Below, in pieces: positions 63,786-64,000 of a stretch of 64,000 nt of DNA. Below the pieces are notes generated by a model. The model had not been told where the DNA came from. It ran no database searches and was given only the letters and a program-made list of their open reading frames with translations. The translations under genes and the position numbers were made by a program. This stretch comes from Pyropia yezoensis (Eukaryota > Rhodophyta > Bangiophyceae > Bangiales > Bangiaceae). Where the stretch lies: contig CM020620.1 in NCBI GenBank assembly GCA_009829735.1, positions 21,984,020-22,048,019 of the forward strand, read 5' to 3'. Positions within the stretch are counted from its first letter, which is position 1. Each line of letters begins with the position of its first letter.

Positions 63786-64000
63786 CCCTGGCCCCGACTT
63801 GGCGCCGACCCGGGACTACAACCAGAGGGCACCAGGTGCCAGAACACGCCCGCCGTGTGGTGATGGTTGGCGGCCGTGGCCCGTGCCCGGCACTGGGATG
63901 CGGTGGACTACGCTATCCACACGTGAGAGAGGGATTGCTGATGGGTTTTTGCATACTTGTGAGGGACTTGATTTGAGAGAACTTGAGTGTGAGATTAGTG
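63778..64000 (+). repeat. Element 2 copy: 3' LTR, cut by window end
   Basis: It begins TGTAGCATCCC and matches 44254-44476. In GGATTGCTG it agrees with the 5' LTR at 44254 and not with the 3' LTR at 53333. Confidence 0.95.

Larger units (their letters stand above)
59656..64000 (+). mobile_element. Second copy of Element 2, 5' part lost in the gap
   Basis: It matches 49212-53556 at a constant offset of about 10444 with only a handful of differences: near 63266, an indel cluster at 63640-63655, two near 63676-63692, and a few in the LTR. Such identity means very recent transposition or one locus assembled twice. Confidence 0.95.

Overview
The window is eukaryotic nuclear DNA: GC-rich, with spliceosomal GT-AG introns, a cytosolic-type asparaginyl-tRNA synthetase, a histone H3 variant, a dolichol-phosphate-mannose synthase subunit, a full-length ABCB transporter and several Ty3/gypsy chromoviruses. 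Very high GC, few short introns, C/G homopolymer runs and Pro/Ala/Gly-rich protein extensions fit a GC-rich alga, most plausibly a bangiophyte red alga (Porphyra/Pyropia type). That assignment is inference from style, not from a marker gene. A run of exactly 500 Ns at 59156-59655 shows this is a scaffold. || Layout. 0-32 kb is the host-gene part: AsnRS (552-2336, -); a TA-flanked inverted-repeat element holding a foldback (2.7-4.05 kb); a putative DNA-binding protein (5708-6745, +) convergent with a three-exon HARBI1/PIF-Harbinger transposase gene (7503-9273, -); a decayed gypsy integrase end and a ~150-bp tandem array (10.7-12.6 kb); a divergent histone H3, candidate centromeric H3 (13854-14267, +); a long repeat-rich stretch without a convincing gene (14.3-18 kb); a TraB/GumN-like membrane protein (18044-20539, -) divergent from a short-chain dehydrogenase (21663-22727, +); a four-exon P-glycoprotein-type ABC transporter (23015-28105, -); and DPM2 (31042-31840, -), whose first exon has only 8 coding nucleotides. 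|| 32-64 kb is a retrotransposon nest. A paralogue of the 5708-6745 gene begins at 32852 and is split by Element 1, a 10.4-kb Ty3/gypsy chromovirus (33572-43958; 539-bp LTRs, GAGAG target duplication). Thirteen bases after that gene's stop codon lies the 5' LTR of a second family, Element 2 (44254-53904). Its 3' LTR abuts an inverted, truncated Element 1 copy (53905-54821), which itself interrupts a piggyBac-like transposase pseudogene (to ~55.8 kb). After a frame-broken putative LicD/fukutin-like gene and the gap, a nearly identical second Element 2 copy runs to the window end. || How the elements work: in both families gag ends in a perfect -1 slippery heptamer (GGGAAAC) one codon before the stop, leading into protease. 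Pol encodes RT, RNase H, integrase and a chromodomain. The most notable observation is that both families carry, between pol and the 3' LTR, a long ANTISENSE open frame (about 640-770 aa). The two antisense proteins look homologous and collinear, and I do not recognise their family. This is the best candidate here for an undescribed system.
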